This document shows positions 1-5,663 of a DNA stretch of 9,453 nucleotides, piece by piece (position 1 is the stretch's first letter; each line of letters begins with the position of its first letter). The position numbers were made by a program, and so were the translations under genes. The notes beneath the pieces were generated by a model. The model did no database searches. It worked only from the letters and a program-made list of their open reading frames with translations, and was not told the DNA's origin. Origin of the DNA: an uncultured Actinomycetes bacterium (lineage in GTDB: Bacteria > Actinomycetota > Actinomycetes > Nanopelagicales > Nanopelagicaceae); contig CAIUBS010000006.1 in the NCBI GenBank assembly GCA_903897475.1, positions 1 through 9,453 of the forward strand, given 5' to 3'.

Positions 1-103
1 ATCTGGGGTTGAAATTTCAGGAAACACGGTTAGAAAGATATTAATTAAACGAGCATTACTAACTGAGGAGGAGGCATACAAATTAGCACACAAAATAAAG
101 TAA
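1..103 (+). CDS. C-terminal fragment of a possible HicA-like toxin
   Basis: This is a partial gene; its 5' end lies outside the window. The last 33 codons are readable from base 2 to the TAA at 101-103. The segment contains G-N-T-V-R-K-I-L-I-K-R-A-L-L followed by an acidic E-E-E helix. This resembles the end of HicA/YcfA mRNA-interferase proteins, where a G-T-(L/V)-R-x-I-L-(K/R)-x-A pattern precedes a final helix. The overlapping downstream gene looks HicB-like, which fits the usual hicA-hicB order. The catalytic histidine region of HicA is not in the window, so the family call is inference from a short tail. It could equally be another small helical DNA- or RNA-binding protein. Confidence 0.4.
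   Translation, partial: SGVEISGNTVRKILIKRALLTEEEAYKLAHKIK
67..74 (+). promoter_or_regulatory. Strong Shine-Dalgarno site deciding an ATT start
   Basis: GGAGGAGG lies inside the coding end of the upstream gene, 7 nt before ATT at 82. It is the strongest ribosome-binding sequence in the window. No ATG, GTG or TTG in the downstream frame stands at a workable distance. An ATA at 76 is also in frame but is only 1 nt from the purine run, too close to be used. Confidence 0.55.
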
Positions 104-306
104 AGGTTGAGGTTAGATTTTATAAAGACGGTAGTAATTGGGAAGTTGATTGCGATGAGGCTGGTTTAGTTGGATATGCAGATCCAGATATCAATGTTGT
201 GCGAGCAAATGCCTTTGATGCAATCAAATTTACCCTTGAGGTTGAGGGAGTTGAGCAAGAGATTGAATTTACTGAGAAAATCATTTCAATCGAAGAGCTT
301 GAGTAA
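82..306 (+). CDS. HicB-like antitoxin candidate with an ATT start
   Basis: The open frame runs from just after a TGA at 64-66 to the TAA at 304-306. It contains no ATG or TTG, and its only GTG (199) would remove the best-looking half. A strong purine-rich site (GGAGGAGG, 67-74) sits 7 nt before an ATT at 82. Reading ATT as initiator gives 74 residues beginning M-S-T-Q-N-K-V. The protein has a beta-strand stretch (V-K-V-E-V-R-F), a W-E-V-D-C-D-E-A-G-L segment, then a helix-like A-N-A-F-D-A-I-K-F-T-L-E. That outline resembles the partial RNase-H fold of HicB antitoxins, although the usual D-x-P-G-C motif is not obvious. It overlaps the upstream gene by 22 nt, which suggests translational coupling. 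The coding frame is convincing; the function is tentative. Confidence 0.6.
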   Translation: MSTQNKVKVEVRFYKDGSNWEVDCDEAGLVGYADPDINVVRANAFDAIKFTLEVEGVEQEIEFTEKIISIEELE

Positions 307-310
307 TTAA

Positions 311-721
311 CTAAATCTTTATCACCTTATTGATGATGTTCTCAGGTGTTGCTTTGCCCTGTAACTCCGCCTCAATATTGTTAGGAATACCATTTAGTTG
401 GGCACTTACTACTAGGGATAGTTGGGTTGCAATATCGGCCATAAAGTAAAGGGCAGAAGAGCCTGCCTTATCGAGGATCACTTGTCCTTGGGTAAGGCGA
501 GCATCTGAGTACTTTTCTCGATCATTTTTGTCATCATCTAAGACATCTAGTAGGTATTGCTTAACTTCGAGTGCAATACCGGTGGCATTATCTGATGATT
601 GAATTAATTGGGCTAACTCTTGATCTAATGTGGGCTTGCGCCAGCTGCGCCTTTTTTTGCGCTTATCAAATAAATTAATTAACCAGTAGAAAAAGATAAA
701 TAACGCAATAAACTCCAACAT
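311..721 (-). CDS. Unknown single-pass membrane protein, 136 aa
   Basis: I do not recognise the family. The start at 721 is supported by AAGGAG at 732-737 with 10 nt spacing. Residues 3-18 form one hydrophobic segment (L-E-F-I-A-L-F-I-F-F-Y-W-L-I), followed at once by a highly basic stretch (D-K-R-K-K-R-R-S-W-R-K, about 19-29). This predicts an N-out anchor with a cytoplasmic C-terminal domain. The remaining ~105 residues look mostly helical, with a charged D-D-D-K-N-D-R-E-K segment (62-70) and a more hydrophobic helix near 84-108. No cysteines or catalytic motifs are evident. It converges on the HicB-like gene, with only 4 bases between the stop codons, and is divergent from the UPF0114 gene. 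Codon use and base composition match its neighbours. Confidence 0.75.
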   Translation of the reverse strand: MLEFIALFIFFYWLINLFDKRKKRRSWRKPTLDQELAQLIQSSDNATGIALEVKQYLLDVLDDDKNDREKYSDARLTQGQVILDKAGSSALYFMADIATQLSLVVSAQLNGIPNNIEAELQGKATPENIINKVIKI

Positions 722-761
722 TTTTGTTTTACTCCTTACCTCACCTTTAATTGCTTAACTG

Positions 762-790
762 TATGTAAAAGTACACCTACCCACTGTCAG
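762..790 (-). promoter_or_regulatory. Candidate -35/-10 promoter for the 136-aa gene
   Basis: Read on the minus strand, CTGACA (785-790) matches TTGACA at five of six bases. It is followed after 17 bp by TACATA (762-767), a weak -10 box; TACAGT, which begins 4 nt further downstream (758-763), is an alternative. It would give a leader carrying the AAGGAG ribosome site. This contrasts with the leaderless-looking genes elsewhere in the window. Confidence 0.4.
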
Positions 791-808
791 CCTTAAGCGG
801 ATATGGGC

Positions 809-814
809 TATCCT
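809..814 (+). promoter_or_regulatory. -10-like box of the UPF0114 gene
   Basis: TATCCT ends 8 nt before the ATG at 823, and no Shine-Dalgarno sequence precedes that ATG. Transcription would begin at or within about 1-2 nt of the start codon, i.e. a leaderless or near-leaderless mRNA. No convincing -35 box is visible. Confidence 0.4.
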
Positions 815-822
815 TACTGCAT

Positions 823-1302
823 ATGAAGCGCTTACTTGAGCTAACAAGGTATGCCGTAGTTATCCCGGCCTTTGCTGCCATTTTGGGAGCCCTTCTGCTT
901 ATGGTGCAGGGATCTGTTGAGATGGTGGCAGTGGTTATTGAATCTGTCTCTGATAAAACAACCTTAAAAGATGTAATTGTTGATGTATTAACTGCAATTG
1001 ATGCCATATTGCTGGGAACAGTACTGCTAGTAATTGGCTTTGGACTTTATGAATTATTTATTGATACCAATATTCAAGTGCCACCTTGGCTTAGGGTTGA
1101 AGATCTAGATGATCTAAAATCAAAGTTAATTGGTGTGGTAGTTGCCATTATTGCGGTGGTCTTTGTTGGAATATTTGTTGATTCAAATCGGGCAAGTGAT
1201 GTTATCTCCTATGGGGTTGGAGCGGGTGCATTAGTTGTTGGCCTTGCCATATTTGCCTTTGCTACTAAGAAAAATAATGGAAAAATAAGTAGCAAAAAGT
1301 AA
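823..1302 (+). CDS. UPF0114 (YqhA-type) integral membrane protein
   Basis: This 159-aa protein belongs to the UPF0114 family, whose E. coli member is YqhA; its biochemical role is unknown. Family hallmarks are the N-terminal M-K-R-L-L-E-L-T-R-Y-A-V, the helix ending in G-L-Y-E-L-F-I (74-80), the W-L-R-V-E-D-L-D-D-L-K-S-K-L segment (89-102) and the following V-V-V-A-I-I-A-V-V helix. Four membrane helices are apparent at about 10-30, 55-79, 102-119 and 126-147, with a basic lysine-rich C-terminus. The length is normal for the family. The start is fixed by agreement with the family N-terminus and by the -10-like box just upstream. It is divergent from the 136-aa gene and is followed by a separate microprotein gene. 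Confidence 0.85.
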   Translation: MKRLLELTRYAVVIPAFAAILGALLLMVQGSVEMVAVVIESVSDKTTLKDVIVDVLTAIDAILLGTVLLVIGFGLYELFIDTNIQVPPWLRVEDLDDLKSKLIGVVVAIIAVVFVGIFVDSNRASDVISYGVGAGALVVGLAIFAFATKKNNGKISSKK

Positions 1303-1347
1303 TTTATTATCTAACCTTAGAGTTAGATTGATTATGAAAGCGGGGTT

Positions 1348-1353
1348 TACAAT
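1348..1353 (+). promoter_or_regulatory. -10 box of the 49-aa gene (leaderless)
   Basis: TACAAT, one base off the TATAAT consensus, ends exactly 6 nt before the ATG at 1360. This places the expected transcription start at the A of the start codon. AAGG at 1355-1358 is only 1 nt from the ATG, too close to act as a ribosome site. Confidence 0.5.
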
Positions 1354-1359
1354 CAAGGT

Positions 1360-1509
1360 ATGAAGCGTAGAAAACTTGTAATCCTATTAACTACTGCAAT
1401 TGGTGCTTATTTAATTGGGGCTACCGATCTGCCAGATATTTTAGTATTTCCTTTTGCTGCTATCTTGCTGTGGGTCTTAATTAATGAAAGTAGGCGCGGA
1501 CAAAAGTAA
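1360..1509 (+). CDS. 49-aa two-helix membrane microprotein
   Basis: This short gene runs from ATG 1360 to TAA 1507-1509. It begins with a basic M-K-R-R-K, then a hydrophobic segment (6-20), a short turn A-T-D-L-P-D (21-26), a second hydrophobic segment (27-41, including F-P-F-A-A-I-L-L-W-V-L-I) and a polar basic tail N-E-S-R-R-G-Q-K. The pattern predicts a helical hairpin with both termini in the cytoplasm. I recognise no family. A near-consensus -10 box at the leaderless distance and clean membrane-protein composition support it as a real gene. It lies 57 nt after the UPF0114 gene and converges on the DUF805 gene, with 8 bases between the two stop codons. Function is unknown. Confidence 0.62.
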   Translation: MKRRKLVILLTTAIGAYLIGATDLPDILVFPFAAILLWVLINESRRGQK

Positions 1510-1517
1510 TCTTTTTT

Positions 1518-1832
1518 TTAAAAATTATTAGTAGCAGGCTTACTTGGGGAAACTGCCAAAATAAAGTTATATATTGGAACTAAGATAAACCAACCGCTTT
1601 TGCCCACATCATGCATTCTTCTAACTGCAACTGCAATAGTTGGAAGTAAGGTAATAATTGATACTAGATTGCCACCAAAGTCGCCAAAGGCGATCTGAGC
1701 AATGATGGCAGCTAATGTGGTCGATAGGATGAAGTACCAGTACTGAGATCTACTAGATACTCCTGAGAAATCTGCATATCTAATAAAGCCATCTTTGGTA
1801 GCGGTGATTATCGGTAATTGGTTACTTTCCAT
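1518..1832 (-). CDS. DUF805 family membrane protein
   Basis: This 104-aa protein carries both hallmarks of DUF805 (relatives are E. coli YhaH and YhaI). One is an F-S-G-x-S-S-R-S-Q-Y-W-Y-F segment at 22-34. The other is R-R-M-H-D-V-G-K-S-G-W-F at 71-82, just after a membrane helix. Hydrophobic helices lie near 33-50, 55-70 and 80-93. The family is widespread in bacterial inner membranes and has no established function. The protein is slightly short, ending soon after the third helix in a polar S-K-P-A-T-N-N-F tail. The gene starts 9 nt after the stop of the DoxX-like gene, and its own -10-like box overlaps that stop codon. Confidence 0.85.
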   Translation of the reverse strand: MESNQLPIITATKDGFIRYADFSGVSSRSQYWYFILSTTLAAIIAQIAFGDFGGNLVSIITLLPTIAVAVRRMHDVGKSGWFILVPIYNFILAVSPSKPATNNF

Positions 1833-1838
1833 CTGATA

Positions 1839-1844
1839 AATCTA
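1839..1844 (-). promoter_or_regulatory. -10-like box of the DUF805 gene
   Basis: On the minus strand TAGATT ends 6 nt before the ATG at 1832, the leaderless spacing seen elsewhere in the window. Its first three bases are the TAG stop codon of the upstream DoxX-like gene. No Shine-Dalgarno sequence is present in the 9-nt gap. Confidence 0.4.
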
Positions 1845-2270
1845 TCGCTTTTTGGAAGTTATTATCCCTCTTACCAAAGACCCCGCCCCACTTACCCAAA
1901 TGGCAGCTACTACTAAGGGTGGTTGGAAGAACAATCTAATTAGCCGCTTTTGATCTGTATCTAAGCCAAACGCATCTATTTGATTTACATATTGATTGAT
2001 ATTTCCCGGAAAGATTAGAATAAAAAATATAGCAGTAATTAATCCAACTACCCTTCGATACTTTTTATAGATTAGTAAGGTAATTATTAGTAGCAAACCC
2101 AAGGAAATCTCAACCACCCCAGAGGCTACAACTACAAAATCAGGATCAATTGGCAGATAGCTAGGCACTTGGGCTTGAAACTCAATTCGATTGCTACCTA
2201 GGTGGGAAATACCAGCGGTTAACAAAAAAGCCCCAAGTATTAATTGGGCTAGATTTTTTAGATTACCCAT
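1842..2270 (-). CDS. DoxX-like integral membrane protein
   Basis: This 142-aa protein has four predicted membrane helices (about 8-24, 44-67, 72-88 and 112-130). It fits the DoxX-like/COG4270 group of uncharacterised membrane proteins. Supporting motifs are the first-helix pattern L-G-A-F-L-L-T-A-G-I-S-H-L, a V-P-S-Y-L-P segment (35-40), G-V-V-E-I-S-L-G-L-L-L (51-61), R-R-V-V-G (72-76), F-P-G-N-I-N-Q (87-93) and R-L-F-F-Q-P-P-L (112-119) before the last helix. The last two match the F-P-A-N and L-P-x-Q-P elements I know from that group. An in-frame TAA 9 nt upstream of the ATG excludes a longer start. It probably shares transcription with the DUF805 gene downstream. Role unknown; no enzymatic residues are evident. 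Confidence 0.78.
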   Translation of the reverse strand: MGNLKNLAQLILGAFLLTAGISHLGSNRIEFQAQVPSYLPIDPDFVVVASGVVEISLGLLLIITLLIYKKYRRVVGLITAIFFILIFPGNINQYVNQIDAFGLDTDQKRLIRLFFQPPLVVAAIWVSGAGSLVRGIITSKKR

Positions 2271-2282
2271 GAGCTTTTAACT

Positions 2283-2288
2283 AGCATA
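2283..2288 (-). promoter_or_regulatory. Possible -10 box of the DoxX-like gene
   Basis: On the minus strand TATGCT, the same hexamer as upstream of heliorhodopsin, ends 12 nt before the ATG at 2270. TTATCA (2307-2312), four of six matches to TTGACA, lies 18 bp further upstream. There is no Shine-Dalgarno site, so a very short leader of about 5 nt is expected. The spacing is less convincing than at the 6-nt cases. Confidence 0.3.
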
Positions 2289-2377
2289 CTCGGCAATTTG
2301 GGATGTTGATAACTTTAGGTTAAGAAAAAGTTGCCAAATAACTACCTCAGCCCCCTTCCAAAATGGTCGCTTTTCAG

Positions 2378-2383
2378 TAGCCT
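2378..2383 (+). promoter_or_regulatory. -10-like box of the transporter ATPase gene
   Basis: TAGCCT ends 6 nt before the GTG at 2390, and no purine-rich ribosome site is present. The arrangement implies that the ATPase mRNA begins at its start codon. No clear -35 box is seen. Confidence 0.4.
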
Positions 2384-2389
2384 CTCACC

Positions 2390-3412
2390 GTGGCCTTAAT
2401 TCAGATTAGATCCCTCGCCAAATCATTTGGCACCTCTAAATCTTTAGTTAAAGCTGTAGATGGCGTGGATTTAGATATTCAAGCCGGTGAATTTTTAACC
2501 TTATTAGGTCCATCTGGCTCTGGTAAAACAACGGTGCTGCGAATGATTGCTGGATTTGAAACTCCAGATAGTGGCAGTATTTTGCTAAATGGAAAAGATA
2601 TTACAAATCTGCCAGCCTATGAACGGGATGTAAATACTGTTTTTCAAGATTATGCATTGTTTCCCCATATGGATGTTATCTCCAACATTGAGTATGGTCT
2701 TAAAGTAAAAGGTGTAGAAAAGAGCGAGCGCAGAAAACAAGCTTTAGTTGCTTTAGAGCAGGTAAGACTTTCTGGGTATGAAAACCGAAAACCATCGCAG
2801 TTATCGGGTGGTCAACGTCAACGGGTAGCACTAGCTAGAGCATTGGTCAATCGACCATCGGTGTTGTTATTAGATGAGCCATTAGGCGCTCTAGATTTAA
2901 AGCTGCGCCAGCAGATGCAGATTGAGTTGAAGCAATTACAACGTCAGGTGGGAATTACCTTCGTATTTGTTACCCATGATCAGGAGGAGGCGCTGACTAT
3001 GAGTGATCGCATAGCAGTCTTTGATCGGGGCAAGATTCAACAAATTGATAAACCAGCTGCAATTTATGAGCGGCCAAAAAACTCCTTTGTCGCAGATTTT
3101 GTTGGCGTATCTAATTTGATTACCGGCAGTAGTGCTACTGCAATCTTAGGTAAATCTGGAACTTATACTGTCCGTCCTGAGCGAATTACCTTAGGCAATG
3201 TTGCATCAGGTCAACGAGTAGCAAATGGCGTGATTAAAGAGGTTGAGTATTTAGGGCCTGCGACTAGATTTTTAGTTGAGTTAGATACTGGGATTTCATT
3301 AGTTGCACTTCGCCAAAACACCTCTCAATCCTCAGTCGATGTTGAGGCACTGCGCAATACCAAAACCACTTTGAGTTGGGATATTAGTAGTGAGTATGAG
3401 GTGGCAGGATAG
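2390..3412 (+). CDS. ydcT: Polyamine-type ABC transporter ATP-binding protein (YdcT/PotA-like)
   Basis: This is the cytoplasmic ATPase that powers the importer formed with the next three genes. All nucleotide-binding motifs are intact: Walker A G-P-S-G-S-G-K-T at 40-47, Q-loop Gln86, signature L-S-G-G-Q at 138-142, Walker B V-L-L-L-D-E-P at 158-164 with Glu163, D-loop at 167-169 and switch His196. Residues ~240-335 form a TOBE-type regulatory domain containing V-R-P-E-R-I and ending in the typical T-L-S-W. At 340 aa the protein is normal for PotA/YdcT/PotG ATPases. Translation starts at GTG 2390, apparently leaderless. The gene precedes the binding protein, whereas E. coli ydcT follows ydcS. 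The symbol is assigned by operon context; on its own it could be called potA-like. Confidence 0.9.
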   Translation: MALIQIRSLAKSFGTSKSLVKAVDGVDLDIQAGEFLTLLGPSGSGKTTVLRMIAGFETPDSGSILLNGKDITNLPAYERDVNTVFQDYALFPHMDVISNIEYGLKVKGVEKSERRKQALVALEQVRLSGYENRKPSQLSGGQRQRVALARALVNRPSVLLLDEPLGALDLKLRQQMQIELKQLQRQVGITFVFVTHDQEEALTMSDRIAVFDRGKIQQIDKPAAIYERPKNSFVADFVGVSNLITGSSATAILGKSGTYTVRPERITLGNVASGQRVANGVIKEVEYLGPATRFLVELDTGISLVALRQNTSQSSVDVEALRNTKTTLSWDISSEYEVAG

Positions 3413-3480
3413 GTGAAAATAAGAATTCCCATTTAATAGATGGGTTTAACGGTGGATGGGCCACTGTTTAGCAAGAAAGA

Positions 3481-3509
3481 TTAAGTTATGACTTTTAGTT
3501 ATAACTTAA
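3481..3509 (+). promoter_or_regulatory. 12-bp imperfect dyad upstream of the binding-protein gene
   Basis: TTAAGTTATGAC (3481-3492) pairs with GTTATAACTTAA (3498-3509) across a 5-nt loop, with one G-T wobble. It ends 6 nt before the AAGGAG ribosome site of the binding-protein gene. It also contains TATAAC/TAACTT sequences that could be a -10 region. It may be an operator, or a 5'-leader hairpin that stabilises the highly expressed binding-protein mRNA. The choice between these is inference. Confidence 0.5.
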
Positions 3510-3515
3510 ATAACG

Positions 3516-3521
3516 AAGGAG
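3516..3521 (+). promoter_or_regulatory. Ribosome binding site of the binding-protein gene
   Basis: AAGGAG stands 9 nt before the GTG at 3531 and fixes that non-ATG start. The next residues form a proper lipoprotein signal peptide. This is one of the few well-formed Shine-Dalgarno sites in the window, consistent with high expression. Confidence 0.7.
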
Positions 3522-3530
3522 AGATATATA

Positions 3531-4706
3531 GTGCGAAACCATAAAGTTCGCAGTTATGCAGTGGTACTAGCTGCATCCACACTACTCCTCGCTGGCTGCT
3601 CGAGCTCTAGCGATGATGCTGCAGATGGTGCTTATGCTGGTCCACTTAAGGACACACCTGGAACAATTAATGTTCTAGCCTGGCCAGGTTATGCTGAAGA
3701 TGGCACCACCGATCCAAATGTTGACTGGGTAACCCCATTTGAAAAAGAGACTGGTTGCACAGTAAATGTAAAGACCTACGGCACATCAGATGAAGCAGTT
3801 CAATTGATGCAAGCAGGTGGATATGATGTTATTTCTGCCTCTGGTGATGCCTCATTGAGGTTAATTTACGGTGGCGATCTACAACCGGTAAATCTTGATC
3901 TGATTCCAAATTATGCAGATATCTTTGATAATTTAAAGGATCGGCCATGGAATACCGTCGATGGCAAAAACTACGGTGTGCCACATGGCAGAGGTGCAAA
4001 TGTTCTGCAGTACACACTTGGCAAAGTTAAAGAGCCAACCTCTTGGTCTGTAGTTTGGGAGCCAAACTCACCAGCTAAAGGCAAGGTAACAGCTTATGAC
4101 TCAGCAATTTACATTGCAGATGCTGCTGTTTACTTAATGTCTACAAAGCCTGAGCTTGGTATCAAAGATCCATATGCATTAGATCAAACTCAATTTGATG
4201 CTGCAATGGCGTTACTAAAACAACAAAAACCATTGATCGCTGAGTACTGGGCTGATTACACCAAGTACATTGGTGCAGTTCAAAGCGGCTCAATCACAGT
4301 TGGTACTTCATGGCAGGTTATCGCCAATGTATTAAATGGTGAAAAAGCCACAGTGGGTGCAACTAAGCCAAAAGAGGGTGCAACAGGTTGGTCAGATACT
4401 TGGATGATCTCATCTAAGACTGAAGCAATTGATTGTGCTTACAAGTGGTTAAACCACATCATTACTCCAAATGTTAACGCACAAGCTGCTGAGTACTTTG
4501 GTGAAGCACCAGCTAACTCCAAAGCATGTGCACTGACAGCTAACAAGGATCACTGCAAGTTGTATCACGCAGAGGAGACTGATTACTGGTCAGATGTTTA
4601 CTACTGGAAGACACCTACCGAGCAATGTCTAGATGGCAGAACTGATGTTAAGTGCTTGCCATACGCTGAGTGGGTAAAAGCCTGGTCTAGTTTTAGAAAC
4701 TCATAA
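3531..4706 (+). CDS. ydcS: Polyamine-type ABC transporter substrate-binding lipoprotein (YdcS-like)
   Basis: This is the extracytoplasmic receptor of the importer. The signal peptide has a basic start (M-R-N-H-K-V-R), a hydrophobic core and the lipobox L-A-G-C, with Cys23 as the lipidated residue. A serine/aspartate linker follows, as in actinobacterial lipoproteins. The mature part tracks E. coli YdcS as I remember it: W-P-G-Y near 51-54, D-W-V-T-P-F-E-K-E-T-G-C-T-V-N-V-K-T (65-82), S-A-S-G-D-A-S-L-R-L-I (102-112), A-Y-D-S-A-I-Y-I-A-D-A-A (188-199), K-E-G-A-T-G-W-S-D-T (281-290) and C-A-Y-K-W-L-N (302-308). YdcS belongs to the PotD/PotF polyamine-binding branch; E. coli YdcSTUV is linked to putrescine uptake. 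Exact ligand here is inferred. Six cysteines remain in the mature protein besides Cys23: 76, 302, 333, 342, 366 and 375. Confidence 0.92.
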   Translation: MRNHKVRSYAVVLAASTLLLAGCSSSSDDAADGAYAGPLKDTPGTINVLAWPGYAEDGTTDPNVDWVTPFEKETGCTVNVKTYGTSDEAVQLMQAGGYDVISASGDASLRLIYGGDLQPVNLDLIPNYADIFDNLKDRPWNTVDGKNYGVPHGRGANVLQYTLGKVKEPTSWSVVWEPNSPAKGKVTAYDSAIYIADAAVYLMSTKPELGIKDPYALDQTQFDAAMALLKQQKPLIAEYWADYTKYIGAVQSGSITVGTSWQVIANVLNGEKATVGATKPKEGATGWSDTWMISSKTEAIDCAYKWLNHIITPNVNAQAAEYFGEAPANSKACALTANKDHCKLYHAEETDYWSDVYYWKTPTEQCLDGRTDVKCLPYAEWVKAWSSFRNS

Positions 4707-4717
4707 CGGGTAGATAA

Positions 4718-4729
4718 AACTTATAAGTT
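4718..4729. repeat. 12-bp perfect palindrome AACTTATAAGTT
   Basis: The sequence is self-complementary and lies 12 nt after the binding-protein stop codon, just before the long hairpin. In an AT-rich genome such a palindrome can arise by chance, but its position makes it a possible part of the inter-gene processing region. Confidence 0.35.
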
Positions 4730-4730
4730 A

Positions 4731-4772
4731 AGTAGCAGGCACTTAAAGCTTTTAATTTAAGTGCCTGCTACT
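4731..4772 (+). promoter_or_regulatory. 17-bp perfect hairpin between binding-protein and permease genes
   Basis: AGTAGCAGGCACTTAAA (4731-4747) is exactly complementary to 4756-4772 across an 8-nt loop. No T-run follows the 3' arm, so it is not a classic rho-independent terminator. Its place between a substrate-binding-protein gene and the permease genes matches the known role of REP-like stem-loops, as in malE-malF. These protect the upstream mRNA from 3' exonucleases and lower expression of the permeases. Confidence 0.65.
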
Positions 4773-4814
4773 ACTACAGATATCAAAATCAAATACAAAC
4801 CAAGGTTTTAAAAA

Positions 4815-5663
4815 ATGCGAGATCTACTAAATAAAAGAGCTGGCGCCAGAGCTGCTACTTTAATTTCGCTGCCACTTTTATGGTTAGTAGTTTTATATAT
4901 TGGCTCACTCTTTGCTCTATTTATAACCTCAATTTGGCAAATTGATACCTTTACCAGCAAAATTGTTCGCGAATTTACCTTACAAAACTTTATTGATGTC
5001 TTTACCGATCGAGCTTACTTTAATGTCACGATCAGAACATTATTTGTAGCTATATGTGTAACCATAATCTGCGCTGTAATTGCAATTCCAATGGCATTTT
5101 TTATCGCAAGAGTTGCAAAAGAAAAATCTCGCCCAGTTTTAATTGCTTTGTTAATTACCCCACTGTGGGCTTCATACTTAGTAAAGATCTATGCCTGGCG
5201 CACCATGTTTTATCCCGAGAAGGGATTTATTAATTGGTTGATCTCACCAATTGGTTTATCCTCCCCCGGCTTTGGCATCTTTGCGGTAATTATTGGACTT
5301 ACCTATTTGTGGCTGCCTTATATGATCTTGCCGATCTATGCTGGCATGGAAAAACTTCCTACCTCAATATTGGATGCCTCATCTGATTTAGGAGCAAAAT
5401 CAGCCCGCACATTTTTCTCAGTTATTTTGCCAATTACCTGGCCGGCAATAATTGCCGGATCCATTTTTACCTTCTCCTTGAGTATGGGTGATTACATAAC
5501 GGTGCAGATCTTAGGTGGCACATTCCAAATGTTAGGAAATGTGGTTTATCAAAACTTCTCACTTAATCTGCCATTTGCAGCAGCGGTCGCCTTAATTCCA
5601 GTAATAATTATGATGGTTTATCTAAGTAGTATCAGAAAAACTGGAGCGCTGGATAATTTATGA
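4815..5663 (+). CDS. ydcU: Polyamine-type ABC transporter permease 1 (YdcU/PotB-like)
   Basis: This is one of the two membrane subunits of the importer. The 282-aa protein has about six membrane helices (near 13-40, 71-96, 107-127, 153-175, 207-225 and 254-271). The cytoplasmic coupling loop that contacts the ATPase is visible as D-A-S-S-D-L-G-A-K-S-A-R-T-F-F (187-201), ending V-I-L-P. It is a form of the EAA motif with the conserved Gly193. The N-terminal helix followed by a ~25-residue outside loop is typical of PotB/YdcU. Translation starts at ATG 4815 with only a weak AAGG 9 nt upstream, so it is probably expressed less than the binding protein. It is co-transcribed with the next gene, which it overlaps by 4 nt. 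Confidence 0.9.
   Translation: MRDLLNKRAGARAATLISLPLLWLVVLYIGSLFALFITSIWQIDTFTSKIVREFTLQNFIDVFTDRAYFNVTIRTLFVAICVTIICAVIAIPMAFFIARVAKEKSRPVLIALLITPLWASYLVKIYAWRTMFYPEKGFINWLISPIGLSSPGFGIFAVIIGLTYLWLPYMILPIYAGMEKLPTSILDASSDLGAKSARTFFSVILPITWPAIIAGSIFTFSLSMGDYITVQILGGTFQMLGNVVYQNFSLNLPFAAAVALIPVIIMMVYLSSIRKTGALDNL

Noticed and set aside
777..1007. Minus-strand frame overlapping the UPF0114 gene
   Set aside because: It overlaps a recognised membrane-protein gene antisense and reads Thr/Ser-rich without any domain.
1309..1328. 7-bp inverted repeat ATCTAAC/GTTAGAT after the UPF0114 gene
   Set aside because: The stem is short and AT-rich and no T-run follows, so neither a terminator nor an operator can be supported.
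1531..1540. GTAGCAGGCT shares AGTAGCAGGC with the 4731 hairpin
   Set aside because: A shared 10-mer is expected many times by chance in a window of this size, and the copy at 1531 has no inverted partner.
3428..3444. CCCAT/ATGGG hairpin followed by TTT after the ATPase gene
   Set aside because: Only 5 bp with a 7-nt loop and three T residues; too weak to call a terminator in an AT-rich sequence.
3829..4017. Minus-strand frame inside the binding-protein gene
   Set aside because: It is short, His/Arg-rich, antisense to a strongly conserved lipoprotein, and has no supporting signals.
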